Assembly: GCF_000172155.1 (NCBI RefSeq)
Contig: NZ_ABIZ01000001.1
Location: 7,473,105-7,537,104, forward strand
DNA length: 64,000 nt
Source: Verrucomicrobium spinosum DSM 4136 = JCM 18804
GTDB taxonomy: Bacteria > Verrucomicrobiota > Verrucomicrobiia > Verrucomicrobiales > Verrucomicrobiaceae
Reading direction: 5' to 3'
Shown here: piece after piece, positions 55,657 through 64,000 of the stretch
Numbering within the stretch: the first letter of the stretch is position 1
Layout: each line of letters begins with the position of its first letter
Position numbers and translations under genes: made by a program
Notes under the pieces: generated by a model
The model's database searches: none
What the model was told of the DNA's origin: nothing
Seen by the model: the letters and a program-made list of their open reading frames with translations, nothing else

Positions 55657-55666
55657 GGCCCCTTCG

Positions 55667-58600
55667 TCAACGCAGCTTCCCGTGCAGCTCAAACCTCTTG
55701 CCCGCCAGCGCCTCTTTGGCGGGCTGGCCCCAAACGGGCGTGGGGGTGTAGTTCCAGTCCACCAGCATGCGGGGGCTCGCGCTGGGATGGAAACACCAGC
55801 CGGTCCAGTTCAAGCGATGCTTCTGGATCAATCCCAGAATGTCGGGCACCCAGGTTTCAGCGTCTTCCTGAACCTCGTGGGGCATGAAGTCCATCTTCTT
55901 GGCATCGGCACCCACTTCCCCCAGCAGGATGGGATACTTCTCGGCAGCATCGAGCAGGTACTTCTGCCAGCCTCGCTTCCAGGGGTAGATGTGGCAGGCA
56001 TAGATGATACCCTGGCCGCCTTCGTCCTTGAGGCCGAATCCATTGAGGATGCCATCCAACTGATAGGCATAGTCCAGACCACCCACCAGCACCATGTTCT
56101 TCGCACCAGTCGAGCGCACGGCGTCCAGCATGGCCTGCATGCCGGGTGACTGAAAACCATGCTTGTTGTGCAACTTCTCCTCGGGTGTAAGGAAAGCATC
56201 CTCATCGCCGTCTTTGCGTTTTTCTTCCACGAACCCGCCATCGCGCCAGACCTCCCAGGAGACGCCGTGGGGTTCGTTCATCAAGTCAAAGATCAAGGCA
56301 GGATGGTTCTTGTAGCGCTCGGCCGCATCCTTCCAGAAATCCAGAAACTCCTTCCGCGGTGCCCGGTAGCGGTGCAGGTCCAGCACCACATACGCGCCGC
56401 GATTTGAAGCCAGGGTGATGATCTGGTCCACCACCGCTCGATAGGCTTTCCCACCGTCTTCGAGGTCTTTGCCAAACCAGTAGTCGTCTTTGATGGGCAG
56501 GCGGATCACGTTGCCCTTCCATTCTTCGATCGCCACCACCACGGACTTGAACACCTGTTCCCCACGCAGGCTCCACTCCAGGCTGGGCACGTTCAGACCC
56601 TGGAGCCAGACTTCCTTGCCCCCGTCCACCGTCACAATGCGATTGCCCTCAGCCCGGATCGCCGGCGGCCACTTGGCCTGGTTGGGTTCCTCAAGCGGGA
56701 CCCGCGATTTCTCGGCCTGGATCTCGCGCTCCTTCTGTCTGGCGAGGAGCAAATTGGCATCGGCAGGCTTGAGCAGGATGTTGTCGAGCTCAAAGCTGCC
56801 GCTCTTCACTTCAAACAATGCCGGCATGACCACTACGGACACTGCCTCTGCGGGCACCAGGAACTCGGTCCGCTTCTCCACCCAGCCATCTGTGTCTTTT
56901 TGAGAATACGGCGGGGCGGGCTTGCCCGGCAGCGTCTTGCCGTCAGCACCTTTGAACTCCAGCATGATGCGCGCATCAAACCAGGGCTTGGGGCCTTTCT
57001 TCAACCCGGTGATGCGCTGTTTCCAGGTCATCTCAAGGGCCGCCGCGCCTTCAGGGACGGGGCATTCGCGATACAGAAGCACGGTCTTGCCAGGCGTGAG
57101 ACTGGTAAGGCGGATGAATCGGTTCCCATCGCTCTCGTCCTTCTCCCAGGAGATGCCACCACCCTTGCCCCAACCTTCGGGCGCATCCTTCTTTTTGCTT
57201 TCGGTTTCAAAGTTGCCGTTGCTCAGCAGGGTGCCTTCCCTGGCCAGCAGAGCTGCCGCCTGCTCGCGACGTTTTGCCGCGACCTTGGCATCCATCTCCG
57301 CCTTCTTGGCGGCCCGCTCTGCGTCGGCCTTCTTCAGCGCCTCGATCTGTTCCGGGTTCAAGGGAGTAACACGAATCTCCGCAAAGTCGAGACGACCCGA
57401 CTCCGCCTGGAAGAGACTGGGCATCATCTGGAGGGCTGCGGCCCCCTCCGGCACCATGTAGTTGCGGGTGATCTCCGTCCACCCGGCCGCCTTCATGGAG
57501 AAGACGATCGGCGATGGCGTGGGTTTCACCTGCTCCCGCGCCTGGTTCAGGAAATGAAACATGGCCCGTGCATCGTTCCAGCTCTGCTTGCCCTTCTTGA
57601 CGTCTGCGGTGCGATACTTGAAGGCCACCTCGATGCCCATCACGCCGGCTGGAATGGGGACTTCACGATAGGCAGAGAGCATCTTGCCGGACTCGACCGC
57701 GGTGATGCGGAAGAACGGCTTGCCTGCCTCATCCTTCTCCCACGAAAGGCCCGTGCCCTTGCCCCAGCCGTCCGGCCAGGAGTCGCCATCCGCATCCTGG
57801 CTGAAGTCGCCATTGCTCACGAGGTTTGTCTTTTGAGCCGGCGCCTGGGCGTTCACGCTCGTGACGCCCACACACAAAAAGGCGAACAGCACGGCACACC
57901 AGGCAGGCTGCCAGGAAGAGCCCGCCCTCCCTGGCCGGCCCCGGCGAAAGGCGGCAGCAATCAAGGCCGCAAACGCCATCAGAGCCCGCGATGGCTCGGG
58001 AGCCGCAGCGATGGAAATCGCACCCTCTGAGTGAAGCTGGGAAGTATCCCAAGCCAGGCCCAAACCTGCCAGAAGGCCATCCACACTGGAGCTGAAAGCA
58101 AAGCTCCCGGAGGTGGCGGAAACCTGCGACCAGTCGATCAGCTTCCAGGTATCCCCCACCGCCCAGGCGGTCATGGCATCGGCCGCGTCCACATGCAGTG
58201 TCGCACCCGCAGCTATATCCACCAGGCCCTGGCCGGCACCGAAGAGCAGCAGGTCTGCATCCACCCCCGTGATGTTATTTCCAAATCCATCCCCGCTGCC
58301 GCCAAAAAGGTCAAACTCCAGGCGGGAGGTGGAACTGAAGGTGACGGTGTCTCCTCGCAGTTCAAACTCTGCTGCCGCAGGCGTGGTCAGGGTGAAGTCA
58401 CCCACATCCAGCAGACCGTGGAAAGTCAGGCTGTTGCCAGCCGCAGCCACCACCAGGCCGGTGCCGCCGAGAGTGGCACCCGCGTTGACCGTGAGATTGC
58501 CCAGCCCGGTGCCGGAGCCAGCGGTGTTGTTCACCAGCAGACGGCCTTGGGTCACCGTTGTGGGTCCGGTGTAGGTATTGTCTCCCGCCAATGCGAGAGT

Positions 58601-60907
58601 GCCAGCCCCCGTCTTGTTCAGTCCGCCGGCAGCGGTGGCATCCGTGAGGGCAGTCTCCACCGTGAGGTCTGCCGCCGCTGCGCCATCGCCGATGTTAAAG
58701 GTGCGGGTGCCATCGAGGCGCACGCCCCCCTGATTGACCTCCGCAGCATTTGAAGAAGCGATCTTCACCGTCTCCTGGTTGCTGGCGTTGCCGGTGAAGG
58801 TGACGTCTCCGCCCAGCGTCAACTGGGCCCCTTTGTTGGTGGCATGGCTGTTCACGATGATGGCGGTGTAGGCTCCTGAAGCAACGTTGCTGATGACCAG
58901 TTCCTTCAGCGAGGTAAAGGCGTTGAAGGCACTGGAGCTGGAGGACTCCTTGGCGCGCAGCACCCCGCCGGACAAGGTGGTCGTGCCCAGCACAGTGATG
59001 TCCCCGCCTGCATTCATCCCCAGCTCACTGCTGTTGAGGGTGGCGTTGCCGTTGATGTTGAAGGTGGCATTGCTGCCGTGATTGCCAAAGTTGCCGCCGT
59101 TCATGGTGAAGTTGTTGATCGTTTCGGTATGGCCGTTGTTGCCGCTGCTTGCGGTGCTGTCCATCCAGAAAGTGCCGGCGTTGATGGTAACACTGGCAGT
59201 GTCTGCGATGGCGTTGCTGTTTTTGAGCAGGGTACCGCCGTTCATCACCAAATCAGTGGTCAGACCGATGTTGGCCACGGATTTGTTCAGACGAAGGATG
59301 CCGCTGTTCAGCGTGGTGACGCCCGTGTAGGTGTTGACCTCCGAGCCACCCAGCACAGTCTGCCCGGTGCCGCCAAAGGTGACCCCCTTCCCCCCATCGT
59401 TGGTGATGACACTGTTGATCTGCAGGGGGGCGGGCGTATTGCCCTGGTTGACCCCGTTGGTGAAGGAGAGAACCACACCCTCCTGGCCGTTGAGATCCAG
59501 AGTTGCCACACTAAGGAGCATGACATCCGTTGCCGCGGCAGTGGTGACAGCTTGACTGGCGAAGATCATGCCGCTGTGAACCCGGAGGGTGGCGCCAGCA
59601 CCTGAGATCGCGACTCCAGTATTGGTCCCTGTACCGGTAAGACTGAACGAAAGCGAATTGATCGAGGTCACACCGGCTCCGAGGGCGGTGTCCTGCGAGG
59701 CGCTTCCAGATGTCCTCGCGTACAATACGTTGTCCAGCTGGGTCTGGCCGCTGACGATGGCGGCGGTGTATTCTGTGCTCGTGTTCAACAGCCGGATTCC
59801 CTTGCTGGCATCATAAGTCACCAGCCCAGTCCCGGAACCTCCCGTAGTGGTGGCACCATACACCCCTTTCACAATGCCGACGGTGGATGATCCTGCCACT
59901 CCACTGCCCGTCAGAACGGGCGATTCATCCAGCATCAGGTTCGAGGAGTCTGCCACCAGATCTGCCGCCGCATTCACCCCGAGGTTCTGCCCCCGGACCA
60001 GCAGGGTGCTGCCTGTCTCCCTCACCAGGCTGCCGGCTGTGAGCCGCGTAGTCCTGGCCGCGTTCGGGGTGAGGGTGACAATGGCGTAGCCCTCCTCCGC
60101 GGTGAGGGCATGGGCAATGGTGTCGTTAGAGTTCGCTCCGGCATTTCCTGTGACTGTCAGGAGGACCCCATCACTGCGCCCCGTTCCATTCAAAGTCACA
60201 CTCTTCACCCGGGTGATGCCGGTGTTTCCACTGGTGCCGCTGTTGAACCGGAGATGAGACTGGCTGCCCCCGTTGAATTTTACGATGAAGTCGGAACTGG
60301 CGGAGCTGCCCGTGGCCCCGTTCAGAGAGAAGGTGCCGGACAGGACGGCAGTGGAGCCCTCATAGGTATTGGCTCCCGAGAAGTTCAGTGTGCCCCCGCT
60401 GGCAATGATGCCTCCGTTGGATATCGCATTAATGAACCCCAGCGTGCGGCTGCTGCCCACTGTGAAATTGCGGACCTCACCGCCGAGATCGATGTCAAGA
60501 GCTTCATTTGTACCAGTCGATCCAAAGAGGATGGTCGCACTGGCCCCCGCGGTGTGCACAATGTCCCCGCCGAGCGTGAAGGTACGATTCCCCCCCGTGC
60601 CCCGCAGCGTGATCCCCGAGTTGCCTGTGTAGTTGAAGGACAATCCGTAACCCGGTGAGAGATCCGAGTTCACAGTAATCGTCTGCCCCCCTGCCAGCGC
60701 AAGCGAACTGTGCCACACTCCATTGATGGTGCTGTCCGCCCAGTTGTTCGTGTCAGAGTATGAGTACGTGCCCCCTGCCGTCGGGCTCCAGCCGGTCGTG
60801 GCCTGCCCCCGGGCCACCATGGCCCATGCTGACACCACCAGGGTCAGCGGTATCCCCAGGGACCGGATCATCGTCCGGCGACGCATATCATTGGTCTTGC
60901 TGTTCAT
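55667..60907 (-). CDS. Beta-strand-repeat PEP-CTERM protein fused in frame to a GH5 glycosidase protein
   Basis: One frame of 1,746 residues. Residues 1-35 are a signal peptide (LVVSAWAMVARGQA). Up to about 960 it is beta-helical with autotransporter-type strand repeats (GGLNKTGAGTLALAGDNTYT). At about 969 there is a PEP-CTERM sorting signal: PEPSRAL, a hydrophobic segment, then RRGRPGRAG. Directly after it comes a second hydrophobic stretch resembling a signal peptide (VLFAFLCVGVTSVNAQ, about 1005-1025). Two lectin-like modules (NLVSNGDFSQ near 1029; LLSNGNFETES near 1229) flank a charged helix. The C-terminal domain (about 1400-1746) is a GH5-type TIM barrel with LMNEPHG (acid/base Glu near 1543) and LLGEVGA (nucleophile Glu near 1663). 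A sorting signal in mid-protein suggests two genes joined by loss of a stop. Confidence 0.85.
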   Translation of the reverse strand: MNSKTNDMRRRTMIRSLGIPLTLVVSAWAMVARGQATTGWSPTAGGTYSYSDTNNWADSTINGVWHSSLALAGGQTITVNSDLSPGYGLSFNYTGNSGITLRGTGGNRTFTLGGDIVHTAGASATILFGSTGTNEALDIDLGGEVRNFTVGSSRTLGFINAISNGGIIASGGTLNFSGANTYEGSTAVLSGTFSLNGATGSSASSDFIVKFNGGSQSHLRFNSGTSGNTGITRVKSVTLNGTGRSDGVLLTVTGNAGANSNDTIAHALTAEEGYAIVTLTPNAARTTRLTAGSLVRETGSTLLVRGQNLGVNAAADLVADSSNLMLDESPVLTGSGVAGSSTVGIVKGVYGATTTGGSGTGLVTYDASKGIRLLNTSTEYTAAIVSGQTQLDNVLYARTSGSASQDTALGAGVTSINSLSFSLTGTGTNTGVAISGAGATLRVHSGMIFASQAVTTAAATDVMLLSVATLDLNGQEGVVLSFTNGVNQGNTPAPLQINSVITNDGGKGVTFGGTGQTVLGGSEVNTYTGVTTLNSGILRLNKSVANIGLTTDLVMNGGTLLKNSNAIADTASVTINAGTFWMDSTASSGNNGHTETINNFTMNGGNFGNHGSNATFNINGNATLNSSELGMNAGGDITVLGTTTLSGGVLRAKESSSSSAFNAFTSLKELVISNVASGAYTAIIVNSHATNKGAQLTLGGDVTFTGNASNQETVKIASSNAAEVNQGGVRLDGTRTFNIGDGAAAADLTVETALTDATAAGGLNKTGAGTLALAGDNTYTGPTTVTQGRLLVNNTAGSGTGLGNLTVNAGATLGGTGLVVAAAGNSLTFHGLLDVGDFTLTTPAAAEFELRGDTVTFSSTSRLEFDLFGGSGDGFGNNITGVDADLLLFGAGQGLVDIAAGATLHVDAADAMTAWAVGDTWKLIDWSQVSATSGSFAFSSSVDGLLAGLGLAWDTSQLHSEGAISIAAAPEPSRALMAFAALIAAAFRRGRPGRAGSSWQPAWCAVLFAFLCVGVTSVNAQAPAQKTNLVSNGDFSQDADGDSWPDGWGKGTGLSWEKDEAGKPFFRITAVESGKMLSAYREVPIPAGVMGIEVAFKYRTADVKKGKQSWNDARAMFHFLNQAREQVKPTPSPIVFSMKAAGWTEITRNYMVPEGAAALQMMPSLFQAESGRLDFAEIRVTPLNPEQIEALKKADAERAAKKAEMDAKVAAKRREQAAALLAREGTLLSNGNFETESKKKDAPEGWGKGGGISWEKDESDGNRFIRLTSLTPGKTVLLYRECPVPEGAAALEMTWKQRITGLKKGPKPWFDARIMLEFKGADGKTLPGKPAPPYSQKDTDGWVEKRTEFLVPAEAVSVVVMPALFEVKSGSFELDNILLKPADANLLLARQKEREIQAEKSRVPLEEPNQAKWPPAIRAEGNRIVTVDGGKEVWLQGLNVPSLEWSLRGEQVFKSVVVAIEEWKGNVIRLPIKDDYWFGKDLEDGGKAYRAVVDQIITLASNRGAYVVLDLHRYRAPRKEFLDFWKDAAERYKNHPALIFDLMNEPHGVSWEVWRDGGFVEEKRKDGDEDAFLTPEEKLHNKHGFQSPGMQAMLDAVRSTGAKNMVLVGGLDYAYQLDGILNGFGLKDEGGQGIIYACHIYPWKRGWQKYLLDAAEKYPILLGEVGADAKKMDFMPHEVQEDAETWVPDILGLIQKHRLNWTGWCFHPSASPRMLVDWNYTPTPVWGQPAKEALAGKRFELHGKLR

Positions 60908-61038
60908 GGATGACTTGAGGAGGTGCGAAAGAAGGAGCGATTGCCTCCACCCATGGGGATCAGGCAGAGACGGTTTGAAATTACCTTCCGGCAGGCAAAC
61001 TGACTACCTAGCCAATCGGCTAAACCTTGATGACATGC

Positions 61039-61701
61039 TCACGGACGGAACACACGGGCGCGACCGGTGACAGGGTCCACCTGCACGGTGCCAAAGTTAT
61101 AAGGGATGCCGGTTTCAGGATTTAACGGATCGTGCTGTGAATAGAAGGTCATGAACCAGTTACCCTCCGGCGGGTCGATCGGTCCGAGGTTGGTGCCTCC
61201 ATTGGGGCGGAAGACAAATCCCAGACCGTCTGTTTCAGTCGTCTGGCCCGGCAGCGTCTCCCTGGTGACAAAAAGCCCGGACCGGTTGGGATTGCCATAG
61301 TCAAACAAGGTGGAACTCTCCGCATCCGCGGCGATGATGATGGACTCCGGCAGATACCGCACACCCCCCTGGGGGCGTCCCTGCCCGGCGGCCCCCGGCT
61401 CCATGACAAACGTGCGAAAGGCACGGAACTGCAGGTCCTGGGTCGAGGCATCCGTTGCGATCTTGTAGAACCGCACCTCCACCTCGCAGTTGCGGGTCAT
61501 GGCCAGTTGCCGGGCAGCGCTCAGCTCGTCCATGATCATGGTGCTGGCGCGGTTCAGGCTGGATGCGCGCAACACCGACACGCCCATTGGAGTCGCCACG
61601 GCCAGGAGGACGGCCGCGATCACACAGACGAAGAGCAACTCCAAGAGAGTGAAAGCAGCCCAATGCCGGCGGGATTCAAGTTGATGATGGCCGCGATTCA
61701 T
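61039..61701 (-). CDS. Verru_Chthon cassette protein D-like pseudopilin
   Basis: The 220-residue product has the N-terminal prepilin segment WAAFTLLELLFVCVIAAVLL with Glu at +5 after a basic leader. The rest (MIMDELSAARQLAMTRNCEV, RFYKIATD, later EGNWFMTFYSQHD) matches the Verru_Chthon cassette D type of Verrucomicrobial pseudopilin-like proteins. It overlaps the stop of the cassette A gene by 4 bp (ATGA) and is translated after it. It is separate from the T2SS pseudopilins at 15410-17696. Role unknown beyond likely membrane-linked filament or export function. Confidence 0.82.
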   Translation of the reverse strand: MNRGHHQLESRRHWAAFTLLELLFVCVIAAVLLAVATPMGVSVLRASSLNRASTMIMDELSAARQLAMTRNCEVEVRFYKIATDASTQDLQFRAFRTFVMEPGAAGQGRPQGGVRYLPESIIIAADAESSTLFDYGNPNRSGLFVTRETLPGQTTETDGLGFVFRPNGGTNLGPIDPPEGNWFMTFYSQHDPLNPETGIPYNFGTVQVDPVTGRARVFRP

Positions 61702-64000
61702 GGGGCAAATCGGGTGACGCTGCGTACGCGGAACTTGTAGGGGCCGACCATGCCTTCAGGATCCAGCTCATCCGTTGGTGTCCTGCCGTCCGCCTTCACC
61801 AGGGAGTCGGTGTTGGGCTCCAAGTAGCGCTCGACCATGAAGCTCCCCCGGAACTCACTGGTCACGAGGTCCCGGCCATCCACAAACTCCCCGGCGGGAG
61901 TCGCTCGCAAGGTCTTCAGGGCCTGCGCTTTCACATGCACCGTGAAGACATTCGACTTGGTGGTGAGCCGCGGATAAATGTGACCATAGGGCTGCTCACG
62001 CACGTTGTCCCCGGTGAGCTGATAGTCCCTCCACCAGTCCGCCATGTTCGCATGCTTCGGGCTCGCACCAGGCTGGGCCGGGTTTACACTCTTGCCCGGC
62101 ACCAGATAGATGTCGCAGATCTCCGAGGCGGAACGGAAGATGTCTCCTGCGGCAAAGCGCCTCTCGAATCCCGCCAGGGTTCCCTCTCTTTCATCAAGGT
62201 TCAGCGCATAACGATAATCCGGCGTGGGAGCGGCCGCAGTGTTGTATTTGTATTTACCAGCATCACTGGCAGGAATGGCCGTGATGCAGGTGGACTTCAG
62301 CACAGCCCGTACTGCCGTGGCCCGGGTGATGTACGCAAAGGGCACCATCTGGTAGTTCATGTTTACCTTGCCTGCTGTGGAGAAGGGATCGCTGATGGCA
62401 TAGGGCTCCACGATGGGCATGGTGAAGAGATCAAGGAAGGCGTGATCTGGCGGGGTGTCATACGGCGGGCCTGCAGGAGGACCGGATGCACTATATTGTT
62501 TCCCAAACCCCGGATGGGCGTCGCCCCCCAGCGGATTGCGGCAGAAAAGCAGGGTCTGCCAGGGCTTGACGTCTGCGGGACGGGCCGGATCAATGCCCGT
62601 GGGCAGGGAACCGAAGGCCACTGCGGAGGAGATCTGACGGTTGGGCGAGAAGGACGCCCCACTCTCCACCACTCCTGCCCCATTCACATAGCCTCCCTTG
62701 GCATAATAGAGTCCGGAGGAGGACTGGGATTTGTTGGCACTCGCCTGATCGGCGATGTTGATGTAGGGACCGTCTGCCGTGGTGCCGATGCCCGTGTCCC
62801 AGTCCCCCAGAGTCACCCCATCGGCCATGTACGCGCCATTGAGACCCCGAGGGGCCACAGGTGCTGTGCTGTTGCGCTTGTTGTCCCCGCGGTTCGGATC
62901 CAGATAGGGCGCATTGGGGAGCAACTTGCCACGCACATCCCCTGAGCCCCCGCTGCCGGCGTAAAATCCATTCTGATTGCTCGTGTCGCCCGGGCCGGTC
63001 TGGGCGTCGATGCGCAGGCTGTGCACCAGATTGGCCTCCGCCGTGACCCCAGGAGCGTCATACGGCTTGCCACCCAGCGCGACATCGCGCTCGCCATGAC
63101 CTTCGAAGTACTCCTCGGGCACTTCCCTCAAGGAGGCATAAACGCGCAGGTCGCCTTTTGCCGGACCACCATAGCGGACCTCCACACTGCGGACAGTGTC
63201 GGTGGAGCTGATCAAGGGGAGTGGATTGTGTTTGCTGTCTTCCAGGATGCCGAAGCGACCGTTCTTCACAGCGGGGTTCGCGTAGCGCGCAATGCGATTG
63301 TCAAAGTTGACGTAGGCCGCCGTGCTCATGGTCGGACGGGGAAGGCCGGTCACCGCAGGAAACTTCAGCTTGAGCGTCTGCGCCGGAACATTGGGCGAAG
63401 AGGCTGCGGCAATCTCAATGGTGATGGTGCCGCCGTTGAAGTCGAACTTGGTGGCGTTCACCTTGAAGTCCGCAGAGCAGAACGTGTAGTTTGTTTCCTC
63501 ATCCCCCTGGCCCAGGACCTTGGCGTTGGTGAAGACACCGGAGGGGCTGTAGTACTGGGTGGCCTGCTCCAGTCCGGTCAGCGCGGTGGCATTGGACTGA
63601 CCGTCGAGGCCAGTTACCAGATTCCCCACCAGGCCGGGGAATGCCATGGGCGTGGTGCCAGCCATGAAGGCGTCCATCCCCTTCACGGAGTAGCGCACAT
63701 GGGACGACCACACGGGCGGGCCAGGTGCAGGGTTGAAGGGTTCCAGGATCAAGACCGCCCGCACCTGGGTGGGATCCGTCTCACTCGATGCATAGAACAC
63801 GAGCGCGGCCTCCGTGACGGTGGGGAATCGTCCAAAACCCCGGGTGCCGTTGGGCAGAGCCAGCGGGACAATCTGCGACTGCGCCGGGATGAGGCGATTG
63901 GGATTAAAAGGGGCATAGTAGTACGCCGGGTTGCCCGCCGTGCTGAAGGTGTTCACATGGCTGCGTACGAAGTCGAACATCTCTGTCAGGATCTGGTCCC
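61698..64000 (-). CDS. Verru_Chthon cassette protein A-like protein, 5' end outside window
   Basis: The frame is open across the right edge; the codons before an internal Met at 63980 read DQILTE, so the true start is upstream. At least 767 residues are encoded. It is beta-rich and contains motifs of the cassette A family (TEMFDFVRSHVNTFS, FSPNRQISSAVAFGSLPTGI, WQTLLFCRNPLGGDAHPG, YAISDPFSTAGKVNMNYQMV). Such proteins occur in gene cassettes with three pseudopilin-like partners (B, C, D) in Verrucomicrobia. It ends by overlapping gene D, so no B or C gene lies between A and D here. Confidence 0.85.
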   Translation of the reverse strand, partial: DQILTEMFDFVRSHVNTFSTAGNPAYYYAPFNPNRLIPAQSQIVPLALPNGTRGFGRFPTVTEAALVFYASSETDPTQVRAVLILEPFNPAPGPPVWSSHVRYSVKGMDAFMAGTTPMAFPGLVGNLVTGLDGQSNATALTGLEQATQYYSPSGVFTNAKVLGQGDEETNYTFCSADFKVNATKFDFNGGTITIEIAAASSPNVPAQTLKLKFPAVTGLPRPTMSTAAYVNFDNRIARYANPAVKNGRFGILEDSKHNPLPLISSTDTVRSVEVRYGGPAKGDLRVYASLREVPEEYFEGHGERDVALGGKPYDAPGVTAEANLVHSLRIDAQTGPGDTSNQNGFYAGSGGSGDVRGKLLPNAPYLDPNRGDNKRNSTAPVAPRGLNGAYMADGVTLGDWDTGIGTTADGPYINIADQASANKSQSSSGLYYAKGGYVNGAGVVESGASFSPNRQISSAVAFGSLPTGIDPARPADVKPWQTLLFCRNPLGGDAHPGFGKQYSASGPPAGPPYDTPPDHAFLDLFTMPIVEPYAISDPFSTAGKVNMNYQMVPFAYITRATAVRAVLKSTCITAIPASDAGKYKYNTAAAPTPDYRYALNLDEREGTLAGFERRFAAGDIFRSASEICDIYLVPGKSVNPAQPGASPKHANMADWWRDYQLTGDNVREQPYGHIYPRLTTKSNVFTVHVKAQALKTLRATPAGEFVDGRDLVTSEFRGSFMVERYLEPNTDSLVKADGRTPTDELDPEGMVGPYKFRVRSVTRFAP

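Overview
The window looks like chromosomal DNA from a GC-rich member of the Verrucomicrobiota, close to Verrucomicrobium, Roseimicrobium or Prosthecobacter. The evidence is content: two genes of the Verru_Chthon cassette type (61039-64000), a secreted protein resembling the TIGR02597 family (18817-19821), a PEP-CTERM/beta-strand-repeat protein, and two DUF1800-DUF1501 pairs. No database search was possible, so family names rest on motif recognition.

Layout. 1-5189 (minus) is a giant secreted multidomain protein that runs off the left edge, preceded by a small lipoprotein gene. 5805-18572 is a type II secretion (T2SS) locus. gspE and a small exported acidic protein lie on the minus strand, divergent from a plus-strand operon in the order K-L-M-D-F-G-H-I-J and a GspC-like gene. 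No prepilin peptidase gene is in the window. 18817-36107 is an export region: the TIGR02597-like protein, then two paralogous modules of DUF1800, DUF1501 (Tat substrate) and a membrane-anchored GspG-like protein. The modules point towards each other and enclose a TPR-thioredoxin protein and an IS1380-family element whose transposase has a one-base frameshift.

36583-45288 holds housekeeping and stress genes: a hot-dog thioesterase, an alkyltransferase-like (ATL) DNA repair protein, an ECF sigma factor operon with a small membrane protein and a Spy/CpxP-like protein, a DUF3276/PUR protein, trpS, a beta-propeller lipoprotein and an AlgX/AlgJ-like protein. 45495-53137 holds aconitase, RNase P RNA (minus, 48938-49370), an OmpA-family protein, a polytopic membrane protein and a HAD phosphatase. 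53569-55656 is an intact IS1634-type element. 55667-60907 is one reading frame that joins a beta-strand-repeat PEP-CTERM protein to a second secreted protein with two lectin-like modules and a GH5 glycosidase. The window ends in Verru_Chthon cassette genes D and A; A is cut by the right edge.

Intergenic DNA is rich in palindromic repeats (28100-30118, 36967-37842, 48380-48803, 53138-53540). Several copies share a conserved head or tail but carry different, self-complementary stems, as expected for REP/REPIN-like elements kept for their structure. One patch has thirteen perfect copies of an 8-bp unit that occurs once at a related site 7.6 kb away. The general picture is an organism that invests heavily in exporting large surface or polysaccharide-active proteins.
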